DNA from: JAXGQD01 sp040766665
GTDB taxonomy: Bacteria; Bacillota; Clostridia; Saccharofermentanales; Fastidiosipilaceae
DNA length: 64,000 bases
Direction of reading: 5' to 3'
Assembly (NCBI GenBank): GCA_040766665.1
Contig: JAXGQD010000005.1
Span: forward strand, 1 to 64,000
Shown here: positions 42,601 through 51,757 of the stretch, piece after piece
Position numbering within the stretch: position 1 is the stretch's first letter
Layout: the number at the start of each line of letters is the position of its first letter
The notes under the pieces: model-generated
Told to the model about the DNA's origin: nothing
Databases searched by the model: none
What the model saw: only the letters and a program-made list of their open reading frames with translations
Made by a program: the position numbers and the translations under genes

Positions 42601-43739
42601 CTCTTTCCTTTGTTTTCTTTGGTCGGCGCAGACAAATCGGAACTAGAAGCCTCACCCTTGCGCTTACGCACCGCCTCCTCTGCATTGCGCAAAGGGGTGC
42701 CGATTGCCGGAACGTTTTCCTGGACCTCGGCCGCGCTGCCACCGACACCAGAGGAAGCTAGTTCGGGCAGGGGATCTTTTTCACCACGGAAGAGCTTGCG
42801 GAAGAAGCGCTGGGAGATTTCTTTTTGCCCTAATAAACCTGAGGGCTTAAACAACATCAATAAAATCAGCAGCACAGCATAAATCAAAGTGCGGTATTCC
42901 GCCATGCCACGCAGCAACTCCGGCATCAGCGTCAAAATAGCTGCAGAAAGTACGGAGCCGGTAATTGAACCCATACCACCCAGAACCACCATCACCATGA
43001 TGTTGATGGAATAGTTGTAGTCAAATAACTGAGGTGTAATGACACCTTGGAAATGTGCGTAAAGTCCGCCTGCCACACCGGCAAAAGCCGCCGAAAGTGT
43101 AAAGGCAATTGTTTTATATTTGGTCGTATTAATACCCGATGCTTCCGAAGCGATATCGTCTTCACGAATGGAAATGATGGCACGGCCTTGGCGTGAACGG
43201 ACTAGCGAATAAATGATGTAAATCAGGATCACCAGAATCCAATAGGTGTAATTGAAGTTCGTGGCAAAAGGAATGCCGCTCAAACCCAAAGCACCGCCGG
43301 TAAACTTGAAACTGCGAATAAGGATACGGATGATCTCTCCGAAAGCGAGGGTAATGATAGCCAGATAGTCACCACGCAGGCGCAAGGCGGGAATACCGAC
43401 AAAGAAGCCAACGATAGCGGCCACCACACCGGCAGCAATGAGAGAGAAAATGAAGAGGGGAACAGAAGGCATGCTTCCGTCAGCTAGATTAAGCGTAATC
43501 AGAGCGGAGGCGTAGGCACCCACTGCCATAAAACCGGCATGACCCAGGGCCAGTTCGCCAAGCAGTCCCGTAGCCAGGTTCAGGCTAACCGTCAGAATGG
43601 CGTTAATGCAGATGAGGATGACTAAACCTTGTTGATAACGGCCGAGTATCCCTTGAGAAGCCAGCAGTTTAAAGATGATGAAGATAACGACGGCGAAAGC
43701 CGCATTGATCAGATAAGAGACTAATTTATTCTTTGGCAT
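42597..43739 (-). CDS. livM: Branched-chain amino acid ABC transporter permease LivM
   Basis: A 380-residue permease with about ten membrane segments. The motifs ELALGHAGFMAVGAYASALI near residue 83, GIPALRLRGDYLAIITLAFG and VVLGGMGSITGSVLSAAIL are typical of LivM. ATG 43739 has GAGGTG upstream; the frame runs on into livH without a site. A charged C-terminal tail of about 70 residues (FRKLFRGEKDPLPELASSG onward) is longer than in most LivM proteins. Confidence 0.93.
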   Translation of the reverse strand: MPKNKLVSYLINAAFAVVIFIIFKLLASQGILGRYQQGLVILICINAILTVSLNLATGLLGELALGHAGFMAVGAYASALITLNLADGSMPSVPLFIFSLIAAGVVAAIVGFFVGIPALRLRGDYLAIITLAFGEIIRILIRSFKFTGGALGLSGIPFATNFNYTYWILVILIYIIYSLVRSRQGRAIISIREDDIASEASGINTTKYKTIAFTLSAAFAGVAGGLYAHFQGVITPQLFDYNYSINIMVMVVLGGMGSITGSVLSAAILTLMPELLRGMAEYRTLIYAVLLILLMLFKPSGLLGQKEISQRFFRKLFRGEKDPLPELASSGVGGSAAEVQENVPAIGTPLRNAEEAVRKRKGEASSSDLSAPTKENKGKR

Positions 43740-43749
43740 CGTGTTCACC

Positions 43750-44637
43750 TCAAACTTTCTCGCGCTGGTTTTTACCCAGCAAACCGGTCGGCTTGAAGAG
43801 CAGCACGGCGGCCAAGACCACGAAAACGACACCATCGGCAAGTTGTGAATAGGCGGAGGGAATATAGGCTTTGGTCAGCGTTTCAACGATACCCAAAATG
43901 AGTCCGCCAACCATAGCGCCGGGGATATTACCGATACCACCCAGGACGGCCGCAATAAAGGCTTTAATACCGGGCATGGCGCCCATATACGGGGTTACTT
44001 GCGGGTAAGAAACCAAGAACAAGGCCGCGGCAAAAGCAGCCAAAGCTGAACCGATGGCAAAGGTGATCGATATCGTCGTATCGACGTTGATACCCATCAG
44101 CTGCGCAGCCTTCATGTCTTCGGAAACCGCGATCATCGCTTTGCCGGTGCGTGTCTTTTTAATAAAGAACTGCAGAATCAGCATGAGTAAGACCGCTGCT
44201 AAAATCGAAATTAGCGAAACGGTGCTGAGGTTGGTGTTACCCAGAGCGATGGTGGGAAAATTCTGAGCGACCATGGGGAAAGAACGGGCATTGGGTGTGA
44301 AGATGATCATGGCTATGTTTTGCAAAAATAAACTGACACCAATCGCCGTGATGAGGGCTGACAAACGCGAAGCTTGTCTTAGCGGCTTATAGGCGATGCG
44401 CTCGATTAAGACTCCTAGGAGGGCGCAAAAGATCATGGCCAAGGGCACAGCGAGCAGAAAGGGCACACCGACTGCCGTTAACAACATCAGCAAAGTGTAG
44501 GCACCAATCATTAAGATGTCACCGTGCGCAAAGTTAATCAATTTAACGATGCCGTAAACCATGGTGTAGCCTAAGGCGATCAAAGCATAAATTGAACCTA
44601 TCTGCAGGCCATTTATGAACTGTACGATGAAATACAT
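43750..44637 (-). CDS. livH: Branched-chain amino acid ABC transporter permease LivH
   Basis: A 295-residue permease. FINGLQIGSIYALIALGYTM, KLINFAHGDILMIGAYTLLM and AVLGGIGNIPGAMVGGLILG are hallmark LivH segments. ATG 44637 follows GGGGGAGG directly, while the open frame to 44703 has no site. It pairs with LivM in the membrane. Confidence 0.94.
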   Translation of the reverse strand: MYFIVQFINGLQIGSIYALIALGYTMVYGIVKLINFAHGDILMIGAYTLLMLLTAVGVPFLLAVPLAMIFCALLGVLIERIAYKPLRQASRLSALITAIGVSLFLQNIAMIIFTPNARSFPMVAQNFPTIALGNTNLSTVSLISILAAVLLMLILQFFIKKTRTGKAMIAVSEDMKAAQLMGINVDTTISITFAIGSALAAFAAALFLVSYPQVTPYMGAMPGIKAFIAAVLGGIGNIPGAMVGGLILGIVETLTKAYIPSAYSQLADGVVFVVLAAVLLFKPTGLLGKNQREKV

Positions 44638-44745
44638 ACATCCTCCCCCGGAGTGGTTTTGTACTTTGAATAGTTCCGCTGAATAAATGGACCCCCGATG
44701 CAATAAAAGCGCCGGGAGTCCATTACAGTTCTAAACAGGTTTATC

Positions 44746-45963
44746 TTACTGTGCAGGTTCCATCTTGTCGAACAAGTTGTACTCGCCGTTTTCGATTTTA
44801 ATAATTGTAACAGATTTTACAGGGTTGCGATTCTCGTCAAAGGTGATATTTCCGGTGATTCCGGCAAAATTGATGGCGGTCATCGCGTCGATGATGGCTT
44901 GCTTATCCGTTGAACCGGCTTTCTCAATGGCTTCAGCTAATAAATAGGCAGAGTCATAACCCAAAGCGGCAAAAGAAACAGGGTCCATATTGAATTTGGC
45001 TTTATAGGCGGTAATGAAGTTTTGAATTCTTTCATCGGTGTCTTTGTCGGAATAGTGATTGGTGAAATAAGTATTGTCAGCATCTGTCGAACCGACGCTA
45101 CCAATGACGCTTTCCATCAGGACGCCATCCCAGCCGTCTCCGCCGAGCAGGGGCACATCGATACCGGCAGCTCTGGCTTGACGTGTGATTTGGATGTCTT
45201 TTTCATAGTAATCAGGGATATAGAGCGCTTCGGGGGCGGCTTGCTGAATCTTGGTCAGTTGAGCCTTGAAGTCAACGTCAGTAGAGGCATAAGTCTCTTT
45301 AGCGACAATCTCAACGCCCAGTTCTTCGGCTCTGGCGACAAAGGCATCAGCCAAGCCAACGCAGTAGTCGTTACCGGCATCATAGAGCACGGCGACTTTC
45401 TTCAGACCCATGTTCTCAGCCGCAAAACGACCCATGATGTCACCTTGGTAAGGATCGGTGAAGCAGGTGCGGAAAACGTTCTTTCCGGCTTCCGTAATTT
45501 TTAGTGAAGTACCGGAAGCGGTAATCATCGGCATGTTGTCATTGACACTACGCTGTGCGACTGCGATGGAAGGTGTGGAGGTCACGTCACCGATCAGAGC
45601 AACGATGCCGTCTTGAACTAGCTTATCGTAGGCGTTGGTGGCTTCGGTGGTGTCACCCTTTTCGTCCATGACCACATAGTTGATGGTGCGACCGTTGATG
45701 CCGCCCTTAGCATTGATTTCTTCGAAAGCCAGGGTGATACCGTTATTGACTGCAATACCGTAAACCGAAACAGGTCCGGTCAGGGGGGCAAGGCCGCCGA
45801 TTTTAATGGGGTCCGTACTAGCTGCAGCAGCTGCTGTGGTTGCACCGGCTGCCGGTGCGGCCGTTGTGGCTTCGGCTGCAGTCGTTGCTGCACCGCCACA
45901 AGCGCTAAACAATCCGATTGACAGGGCAGCTGTCAAGAGCGTTGCTATAAGTCTTTTTTTCAT
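44746..45963 (-). CDS. Branched-chain amino acid ABC transporter substrate-binding lipoprotein
   Basis: A 405-residue LivK-type binding protein. The lipoprotein signal is MKKRLIATLLTAALSIGLFS then AC (lipobox LFSAC), followed by an Ala/Thr linker (AAEATTAAPAAGATTAAAAA). The type I periplasmic-binding fold starts IKIGGLAPLTGPVSVYG. It should be anchored on the outer face of the membrane. GGAGGAAAT precedes the ATG. First gene of the liv operon; the ligand may be Leu/Ile/Val or another amino acid. Confidence 0.93.
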   Translation of the reverse strand: MKKRLIATLLTAALSIGLFSACGGAATTAAEATTAAPAAGATTAAAAASTDPIKIGGLAPLTGPVSVYGIAVNNGITLAFEEINAKGGINGRTINYVVMDEKGDTTEATNAYDKLVQDGIVALIGDVTSTPSIAVAQRSVNDNMPMITASGTSLKITEAGKNVFRTCFTDPYQGDIMGRFAAENMGLKKVAVLYDAGNDYCVGLADAFVARAEELGVEIVAKETYASTDVDFKAQLTKIQQAAPEALYIPDYYEKDIQITRQARAAGIDVPLLGGDGWDGVLMESVIGSVGSTDADNTYFTNHYSDKDTDERIQNFITAYKAKFNMDPVSFAALGYDSAYLLAEAIEKAGSTDKQAIIDAMTAINFAGITGNITFDENRNPVKSVTIIKIENGEYNLFDKMEPAQ

Positions 45964-46170
45964 TATTATTTCCTCCTGCGCCGCTCATATGTCTCCGGAG
46001 CGACGATAATGATATATCTTACCTATCTTAGTTCTGCTCGTCCAACGTAGAAACTCGAAAGGCACAATACGCGAAAAAAATGCAAAGAAAAACGTGTATG
46101 AGGGCTTTGTTTTGCCGAAATGGACTGTTCGTGTTTCGCTTGTGGGCTCCACTTGCTTGGAGTACAATCC

Positions 46171-47076
46171 ATGGGTAAATCCGTTAATCGAAAAAGAGGT
46201 ACTGTTTTGGACTGGATCATTCGTTTAGTTAAAGGCATTGTCGTGGGCATCGGGGCAATTCTGCCGGGCTTATCCGGCGGTGTCATGGCAGTTATTTTTG
46301 GTATATACGATCCGCTATTGGCTTTCCTGGCTAATCTTAAAAAGAATTTCTGGAAAAATGTGCAGTTTTTTATTCCGGTGATTTTAGGGGTGTTCGTAGG
46401 TGTTTTGCTTTTTTCAATCTTCGTGAAGAAAGCTTTGGAAGGCCGATACGAAGTCATTTCTATCTGTTTGTTTATCGGTTTCGTTGTCGGTACTTTTCCT
46501 TCCTTATACAAGACGGCAGGCAAAGAGGGTAGAGACAGTAAATCGTATTTGGCGCTGATTTTGGCCGCGGTCTTTCTTTTTGCCCTGATGTCTTTGGGTG
46601 ATGTCAAACTACTTGATGTGACGCCTAATATCCCAATCCCCTGGTTTATCGCCGGCATGGCCATTGGCCTTGGTTTTATCGTTCCGGGTTTGAGTCCATC
46701 GAACTTTCTCATTTACTTTGGTCTCTATGAAAAAATGGCCGATCGTATTTCTGCCTTTGATCTGACCGCGATTATTCCACTCGGTTTAGGTGTGGTCGTC
46801 TGTGCCTTACTTTTTTCTAAGCTTATGAGCAATCTGCTAAAGAAACATTATGCAGTGGTCTACCACATCATTCTTGGCTTGGTGATTGGTTCTACTTTGG
46901 CAATCTTTCCGAGCAAGATTTTCCCGGCTTTTGCTGCGCCGGTATTGGCTCAGAACAATTGGACATTTATGACACAGCTTTTACTTTGTGTGCTGCTCTT
47001 TGTCGTGGGTGTGGTTTCTTCCTATCTCTTCAGTAAATTGGAGCAGAAGTACGAGCACAAAAGTATATTCGAATAG
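46171..47076 (+). CDS. DUF368 membrane protein (PopT-type undecaprenyl-phosphate transporter)
   Basis: A 301-residue polytopic membrane protein. The paired motifs GIGAILPGLSGGVMAVIFGI near residue 26 and GLGFIVPGLSPSNFLIYFGL near 168 are the inverted repeats of DUF368. Members of the family have been shown to recycle undecaprenyl phosphate across the membrane for cell-wall synthesis (established for PopT). ATG 46171 has TTGGAG upstream; the frame to 46120 lacks a site. A long minus-strand frame over the same bases is a shadow. Confidence 0.87.
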   Translation: MGKSVNRKRGTVLDWIIRLVKGIVVGIGAILPGLSGGVMAVIFGIYDPLLAFLANLKKNFWKNVQFFIPVILGVFVGVLLFSIFVKKALEGRYEVISICLFIGFVVGTFPSLYKTAGKEGRDSKSYLALILAAVFLFALMSLGDVKLLDVTPNIPIPWFIAGMAIGLGFIVPGLSPSNFLIYFGLYEKMADRISAFDLTAIIPLGLGVVVCALLFSKLMSNLLKKHYAVVYHIILGLVIGSTLAIFPSKIFPAFAAPVLAQNNWTFMTQLLLCVLLFVVGVVSSYLFSKLEQKYEHKSIFE

Positions 47077-47122
47077 AAGTGCAGTCTGAAAATATTAATG
47101 TAAAACCTAAGAGGGGGTAAGA

Positions 47123-48712
47123 ATGATGAATCGATCCGGTGCCATGCTCATGCACATCACCAGTCTGCCGGGACCTTTCGGCCAGGGAACCATGGGTCCT
47201 GAGGCATTGAAATTCGGCGAAAAATTGGTGCTTTCGGGTTTTACTTATTGGCAAATTCTGCCGCTGGGTCAGCCGGCGATTGATTCGCCTTATATGTGCC
47301 TCTCGGCTTTTGCCGGTAGCAGTCGTCTTATTGATCCGCGCTATCTCGTGGAAGATGGCTTGTTGAGCGACGAGGAAGTGCGTGATTTCGTTTATCATGG
47401 CGATGCGCATCGAGCTGATTTCGGTTTTGTTCACAATAACAGTAGAACCTTTTTGGACTTGGCGTTCAAACGTTTATCAGCGGAACAACGCAGTGAAATG
47501 GCGCGCTTTGAACAGACGCAGTTCTGGTTGAAAGACTATGCCGTGTTTATGGTGATACGCGAAAAATACAACAATGAAGTCTGGTGGAAGTGGCCGGACA
47601 AAGCTTTGGCTGACCATCAAGCAGAGGCGATCGATGCTTTTGTGGCGGCCTATCCGGCGGAAGTCCAGAAACAGATTTTTATTCAGTGGCTTTTTGCCAG
47701 ACAGTGGACGAGACTCAAGGGTGAGCTAAACCTTCTGGGCTTGGGAATTTACGGAGACATGCCTTATTACGTGGGGCGTGACAGTGCTGATGTCTGGGCC
47801 AACAAAGAACTCTTCATGCTGGGCAAAGACTTCAACCCCAAAGAAATTGCCGGCGTTCCGCCTGATTACTTTTCAGAAGATGGCCAACTTTGGGGTTTTC
47901 CGATTTTCAATTGGGCTAAACTTAAAGAAATGGATTACGATTGGTGGGTCAACCGCTTAAAACATGAACTCAATCGTTATGACCTATTACGTATTGACCA
48001 CTTCCGCGGGCTCTCGGCATATTGGGCGGTGCCCTATGGCGAGGAAACTGCCAGAGTCGGTGTTTGGCGTAAGGGACCCGGGATGGATCTCTTTAATGTC
48101 GCGGCAACTCGTTTAGGCCCTTTGCCGATTGTCGCCGAAGATTTGGGCGTGGTCGACGAAGACCTACTGGAATTGCTGGATGAATCGGGTTTTCCACGCA
48201 TGAAAGTTCTGCAATTTTCTCTGGATCCAGGCATACGTTCTAATGACCTGCCCCATGATTATCCCCAGAATTGCTGTGCCTATACTGGAACTCACGACAA
48301 TAACACGATGCTGGGTTGGCTCTGGGAAGCCACGGAAGATGTACGCGAACATGCTTTAGAGTATTGTGCCTTTCCTGAAGGCAAAGACTGGGGAGCGGGT
48401 GGCGTCAACAGTCCTGCCTGCCAAACCTTCATCCGCACGATTTGGGCTAGTACAGCGCTATTAGCGGTGGCACCGGCACAAGACTTTTTGGGCTATGGTG
48501 GAGATGCGCGCATGAATCTGCCCAGCACCGAGATTGGTTGTTGGCAGTTTAGGGCGACTCAAGCGCAATTGGATCAGTTGGACAATAAGAAACTGTTCCG
48601 CCTGAATGCGTTATATCAACGCAACCACAAATTTGAATTGCTACCCCCACAGCTTCCAGCCAATCCGACGACTTTACCAACATCATTAGTCACAACTCTA
48701 CCAACAGCGTAA
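47123..48712 (+). CDS. malQ: 4-alpha-glucanotransferase (amylomaltase)
   Basis: A 529-residue GH77 enzyme. MLMHITSLPGPFGQGTMGPE opens the family fold. The catalytic segments are RIDHFRGLSAYWAVP (nucleophile Asp near 292), VAEDLGVVDEDLLELL (acid/base Glu near 339) and CAYTGTHDNNTMLGWL (Asp near 393). GAGGGGGT precedes the ATG. A Pro/Thr-rich tail after residue 505 (LLPPQLPANPTTLPTSLVTT) is unusual. It transfers maltodextrin chains in glycogen or starch use; no other mal genes are nearby. Confidence 0.93.
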   Translation: MMNRSGAMLMHITSLPGPFGQGTMGPEALKFGEKLVLSGFTYWQILPLGQPAIDSPYMCLSAFAGSSRLIDPRYLVEDGLLSDEEVRDFVYHGDAHRADFGFVHNNSRTFLDLAFKRLSAEQRSEMARFEQTQFWLKDYAVFMVIREKYNNEVWWKWPDKALADHQAEAIDAFVAAYPAEVQKQIFIQWLFARQWTRLKGELNLLGLGIYGDMPYYVGRDSADVWANKELFMLGKDFNPKEIAGVPPDYFSEDGQLWGFPIFNWAKLKEMDYDWWVNRLKHELNRYDLLRIDHFRGLSAYWAVPYGEETARVGVWRKGPGMDLFNVAATRLGPLPIVAEDLGVVDEDLLELLDESGFPRMKVLQFSLDPGIRSNDLPHDYPQNCCAYTGTHDNNTMLGWLWEATEDVREHALEYCAFPEGKDWGAGGVNSPACQTFIRTIWASTALLAVAPAQDFLGYGGDARMNLPSTEIGCWQFRATQAQLDQLDNKKLFRLNALYQRNHKFELLPPQLPANPTTLPTSLVTTLPTA

Positions 48713-48769
48713 CACGGATGCCTGCCTGTAAGAAGAAACAACTGAGCGATGATGTAGAAAGGAAAGCCA

Positions 48770-49228
48770 ATGAAGAGAATTCTCATTATCTATCATTCAC
48801 AACATCATATGAATACGGAGCGCTTGCTATTAAGCGCTTGCAAGGGTCTCGAGATAGCATGTGTCAAATGCAGTAAGTTTACAGCGGAGAGCTTGCATGA
48901 GGTAGACTGTGTCGGTTTTGCCTCGGGTATTTTTTATAGTAAACACCATAAAACGATACTGAAGTTGGTCGACTCACAGAAAAGCGCTTTGCAAGGGAAG
49001 CAGGCTTTCGTCATCTATACAGCAGGAGCGATGAAAGCGGATTATGAAAGAACTTTGACTGAACAATTAGAGTCATATGGTATTCCGGTCATCGGGCAGT
49101 TCAGTTGTTTGGCTTGGGACAGTTTTGGTCCCTTGGCTTTAGTCGGTGGAATCCATAAAGATCGGCCTAACGACACTGATGTTGAAAATTTAAGAAAATT
49201 TCTCCTTGAAATGCAAGGAAAAGAATAG
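48770..49228 (+). CDS. Flavodoxin-family protein
   Basis: A 152-residue flavodoxin-like protein. It starts KRILIIYHSQHHMNTERLLL, where the FMN phosphate loop would be but with His-rich substitutions, followed by DCVGFASGIFYSKHHKTIL and AFVIYTAGAM. ALVGGIHKDRPND near the end is typical of this group. GAAAGGAAA precedes the ATG. It likely binds FMN and carries electrons or reduces a quinone. Confidence 0.78.
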   Translation: MKRILIIYHSQHHMNTERLLLSACKGLEIACVKCSKFTAESLHEVDCVGFASGIFYSKHHKTILKLVDSQKSALQGKQAFVIYTAGAMKADYERTLTEQLESYGIPVIGQFSCLAWDSFGPLALVGGIHKDRPNDTDVENLRKFLLEMQGKE

Positions 49229-49256
49229 GGCGAGTCATATTCTTCACTAAGCTTCA

Positions 49257-49264
49257 TGTATAAT
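49257..49264 (+). promoter_or_regulatory. Extended -10 promoter of rnpB
   Basis: TGTATAAT (TG plus TATAAT at 49259-49264) ends about 10 bases before the predicted 5' end of RNase P RNA. No good -35 is visible. Confidence 0.5.
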
Positions 49265-49273
49265 TAGCAAGGC

Positions 49274-49617
49274 AAAAGAGAAAGTCGGACAATCGCGGCT
49301 GCAGGGCGAAAGCCCGCAGATGAGGAAAGTCCGGGCTCCATAGGGCAGGGTGCCGGGTAGTTCCCGGTGAAGGTAACTTTAAGGAAAGTGCAACAGAAAT
49401 AAACCGCCAGTGATGGTAAGGGTGGAAAGGCGAGGTAAGAGCTCACCGCTCCTGCGGTAACGCGGGAGGCTCTGTAAACCCCATCCGGAGCAACACCGTG
49501 GAGAGACAGCCAGCGTGGCCCGCGCGTCTCGGGGAGGTGGCTTGACTCGGTCGGAGACGGCAGAGCTAGATAAATGATTGTTCAAGACAGAACCCGGCTT
49601 ATAGATTTTCTCTTTTG
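49274..49617 (+). ncRNA. rnpB: RNase P RNA, class A
   Basis: The catalytic RNA of RNase P, processing tRNA 5' ends. The conserved 5' core GAGGAAAGTCCGGGCTCCAT is at about 49322. CAGAAATAAACCGCC (CR-II/III-like) follows, and the 3' core ACAGAACCCGGCTTATAG is at about 49588. The 5' end AAAAGAGAAAG pairs with the 3' end TTTTCTCTTTT to form P1. Length is about 344 nt. Confidence 0.93.
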
Positions 49618-49676
49618 TCCTTAATAAAAAAACGATACGGAAATCAAGCCAGCATTGTTGCAAAGGAGAAGGGCAG

Positions 49677-50846
49677 ATGTCAGCAGAAAGCTACTTATCG
49701 CGCGGAGTTTCACCCACCAAAGACGAAGTAAAAGCAGCCGTTAAAAACCAGGATAAGGGCCTATTTCCGGGAGCGTTTTGCAAACTGGTCGCGGATTTGT
49801 CCGGTGACGAAGCCTATTGCATGGCCATGCATGCTGACGGTGCCGGGACCAAATCATCCCTGGCCTACCTAATGTATAAGGAAACAGGGGATTTAGGGTA
49901 TTTTGCCGGTATTGCACAGGATTCTTTGGTGATGAATACCGATGATTTGGCTTGTGTAGGCATGACCACAGACTTCTTTCTATCCAATACAATTGGCCGA
50001 AACGCACACCGTGTGAACGGTGCAGTGATTGCCGAAGTCATCAAAGGCTATGATGAAGTCATTGCCAAACTTGCTCAAGAAGGGATCACCGTACACATGA
50101 CCGGAGGCGAGACGGCCGATGTGGGGGATCTTGTACAAACGTTGATTGTTGACTCAACGGTGTGCTGCAGATTAGCTCGTGAGGAAGTGATATCCGCTGC
50201 AAACATCAAAGGCGGACTGGCCATAGTCGGTCTGGCCTCGTTCGGTCAGGCAAGCTATGAAGAGAAAGCCAATTCAGGCATGGGATCAAACGGTCTGACG
50301 GCAGCCAGGCACATGCTCTTGCACCACGATTATTATGAAAAATATCCGGAAACCTTTTCTCCTACCATCGCTGAAGACAAAGTTTACTGTGGTCCGTATT
50401 ATGTGACGGATCAACTGCCTGGCAGTTCTATGCAGGTAGGCGAAGCCATATTGTCACAGACGCGTACCTATCTACCGGTACTGAAAGCGATTTACGAACT
50501 CTATCGCGCGCAAATCGTGGCAGCGATTCACTGTACGGGTGGCGGCCAGGTCAAATGTAAAGATTTCGGAAGCGCTGTGCGTTATATTAAGGATAGGCTT
50601 TTTGAGCTGCCTCCGCTATTTAGGGCAATTTTCGAAAGTGGCAATATTCCGGCAAAAGAAATGTACCAAGTCTTTAACATGGGGCATCGCTTAGAGCTCT
50701 ACGTACCCGACTCACTCGTTGAACCAATCTGCGCCATTGCACAGAGTTTCAATATAGATGCACAACAAATCGGCCACACCGAAGAATCGCAGAGCGAGGC
50801 CAATGAAGTGATCATCGAATCCGCATTAGGGCGATTTACCTACTGA
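49677..50846 (+). CDS. purM: Phosphoribosylformylglycinamidine cyclo-ligase (AIR synthase), long form
   Basis: A 389-residue PurM-family protein. YLSRGVSPTKDEVKAAVKNQ at the start, MHADGAGTKSSLAYLMYKET, NTDDLACVGM, THVHMTGGETADVGDL-like TVHMTGGETADVGDL and GLASFGQASYEEKANSGMGS are present, then TGGGQVKCKDFG and FNMGHRLELYVP. This matches the longer AIR-synthase type common in Bacteroidetes, not the roughly 345-residue PurM usual in Firmicutes. It would make aminoimidazole ribotide from FGAM and ATP. AAAGGAGAA precedes the ATG. No other purine gene is nearby. Confidence 0.85.
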   Translation: MSAESYLSRGVSPTKDEVKAAVKNQDKGLFPGAFCKLVADLSGDEAYCMAMHADGAGTKSSLAYLMYKETGDLGYFAGIAQDSLVMNTDDLACVGMTTDFFLSNTIGRNAHRVNGAVIAEVIKGYDEVIAKLAQEGITVHMTGGETADVGDLVQTLIVDSTVCCRLAREEVISAANIKGGLAIVGLASFGQASYEEKANSGMGSNGLTAARHMLLHHDYYEKYPETFSPTIAEDKVYCGPYYVTDQLPGSSMQVGEAILSQTRTYLPVLKAIYELYRAQIVAAIHCTGGGQVKCKDFGSAVRYIKDRLFELPPLFRAIFESGNIPAKEMYQVFNMGHRLELYVPDSLVEPICAIAQSFNIDAQQIGHTEESQSEANEVIIESALGRFTY

Positions 50847-50847
50847 T

Positions 50848-51555
50848 ATGACGATGAATACAAAAATAAAAGCGCGTTTCTTAGGGCTTATCCTCTTTGT
50901 TTTACTTACGGGACTTGTTGCCTGTGAGATTCCGGGTAAAATGAGCCGCGCAACTGCTTATCCGGAAATTACCCTGCCGCAGACACGTGCAACCTACGCA
51001 GGCGAAGCAGGACCAAATCATTCCTCAACAGCTACCATAGCCTCAAGCTGGACAGATCTTGACGGGTCTGTTACTTCAAGTGTCAGTAAGTGGTCGAACC
51101 CCAATGTACGGGTGGTCAAAGTCGAGGTAACAAAGGTCAGCGACGGAGATACCATACGTGCCACGGTGGACGGAAAAAATCAGCGTGTCCGTTTGATCGG
51201 CATTAACAGCCCGGAAATTGCACATCCTGAAGATGGGATAGCAGAGCAGTTTTATGGGGAGGAGGCTTTTGCCTATACAAAGGAGATGCTGGAGGGACGC
51301 ACAGTTTACTTGAGTTTTGATGAAGAGAGTCACGACCAGTATGAGCGCATTCTTGCGTACCTTTGGCTTGAAGATCCGCGGGGCTTTGAAGAAGACTTTG
51401 AATATGCCAAGCAGTATCAATTCAATTGTATGTTATTGGAGCAAGGCTATGCTAAGTTCGTGCGCATACCGCCAAATCTGACTTTTTCCAAACTGCATCA
51501 GGCACTTGCTAGAGACGCAGAAGATCAGGGCATAGGTATGTGGGCTAAGCCCTAG
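50848..51555 (+). CDS. Secreted thermonuclease-like lipoprotein (SNase domain)
   Basis: A 235-residue protein. The signal peptide ends in the lipobox LVAC near residue 26. A Ser/Thr-rich linker follows, then a staphylococcal-nuclease domain from about residue 87: VTKVSDGDTIRATVDGKNQR and VRLIGINSPEIAHPE carry the metal and arginine sites, and YERILAYLWL includes the second catalytic Arg. It probably degrades extracellular DNA. The start follows the purM stop by one base, suggesting coupled expression. Confidence 0.88.
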   Translation: MTMNTKIKARFLGLILFVLLTGLVACEIPGKMSRATAYPEITLPQTRATYAGEAGPNHSSTATIASSWTDLDGSVTSSVSKWSNPNVRVVKVEVTKVSDGDTIRATVDGKNQRVRLIGINSPEIAHPEDGIAEQFYGEEAFAYTKEMLEGRTVYLSFDEESHDQYERILAYLWLEDPRGFEEDFEYAKQYQFNCMLLEQGYAKFVRIPPNLTFSKLHQALARDAEDQGIGMWAKP

Positions 51556-51757
51556 TCAGCTTGTTTCTCCCTGTCATAATTGTTCACTTTTATCTTTGTG
51601 CTTTTTTGTGCATATTTATTGACAAGCTGGCTGTTTAAAGTTAGTATTTTCTTATTAGGAATAATTCTCAATAAGCTTTGTATCAAAGTATTTTCGGTAC
51701 GAGATTCAAGCCAATTCCCAGGCACGCGTTTAGCTTCACCCAGAAAAGGAGATGACT

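Noticed and set aside
46023..46712. Minus-strand frame of 229 codons over the DUF368 gene
   Set aside because: The plus strand has the paired DUF368 motifs; the minus translation is Pro/Lys/Thr-rich noise.
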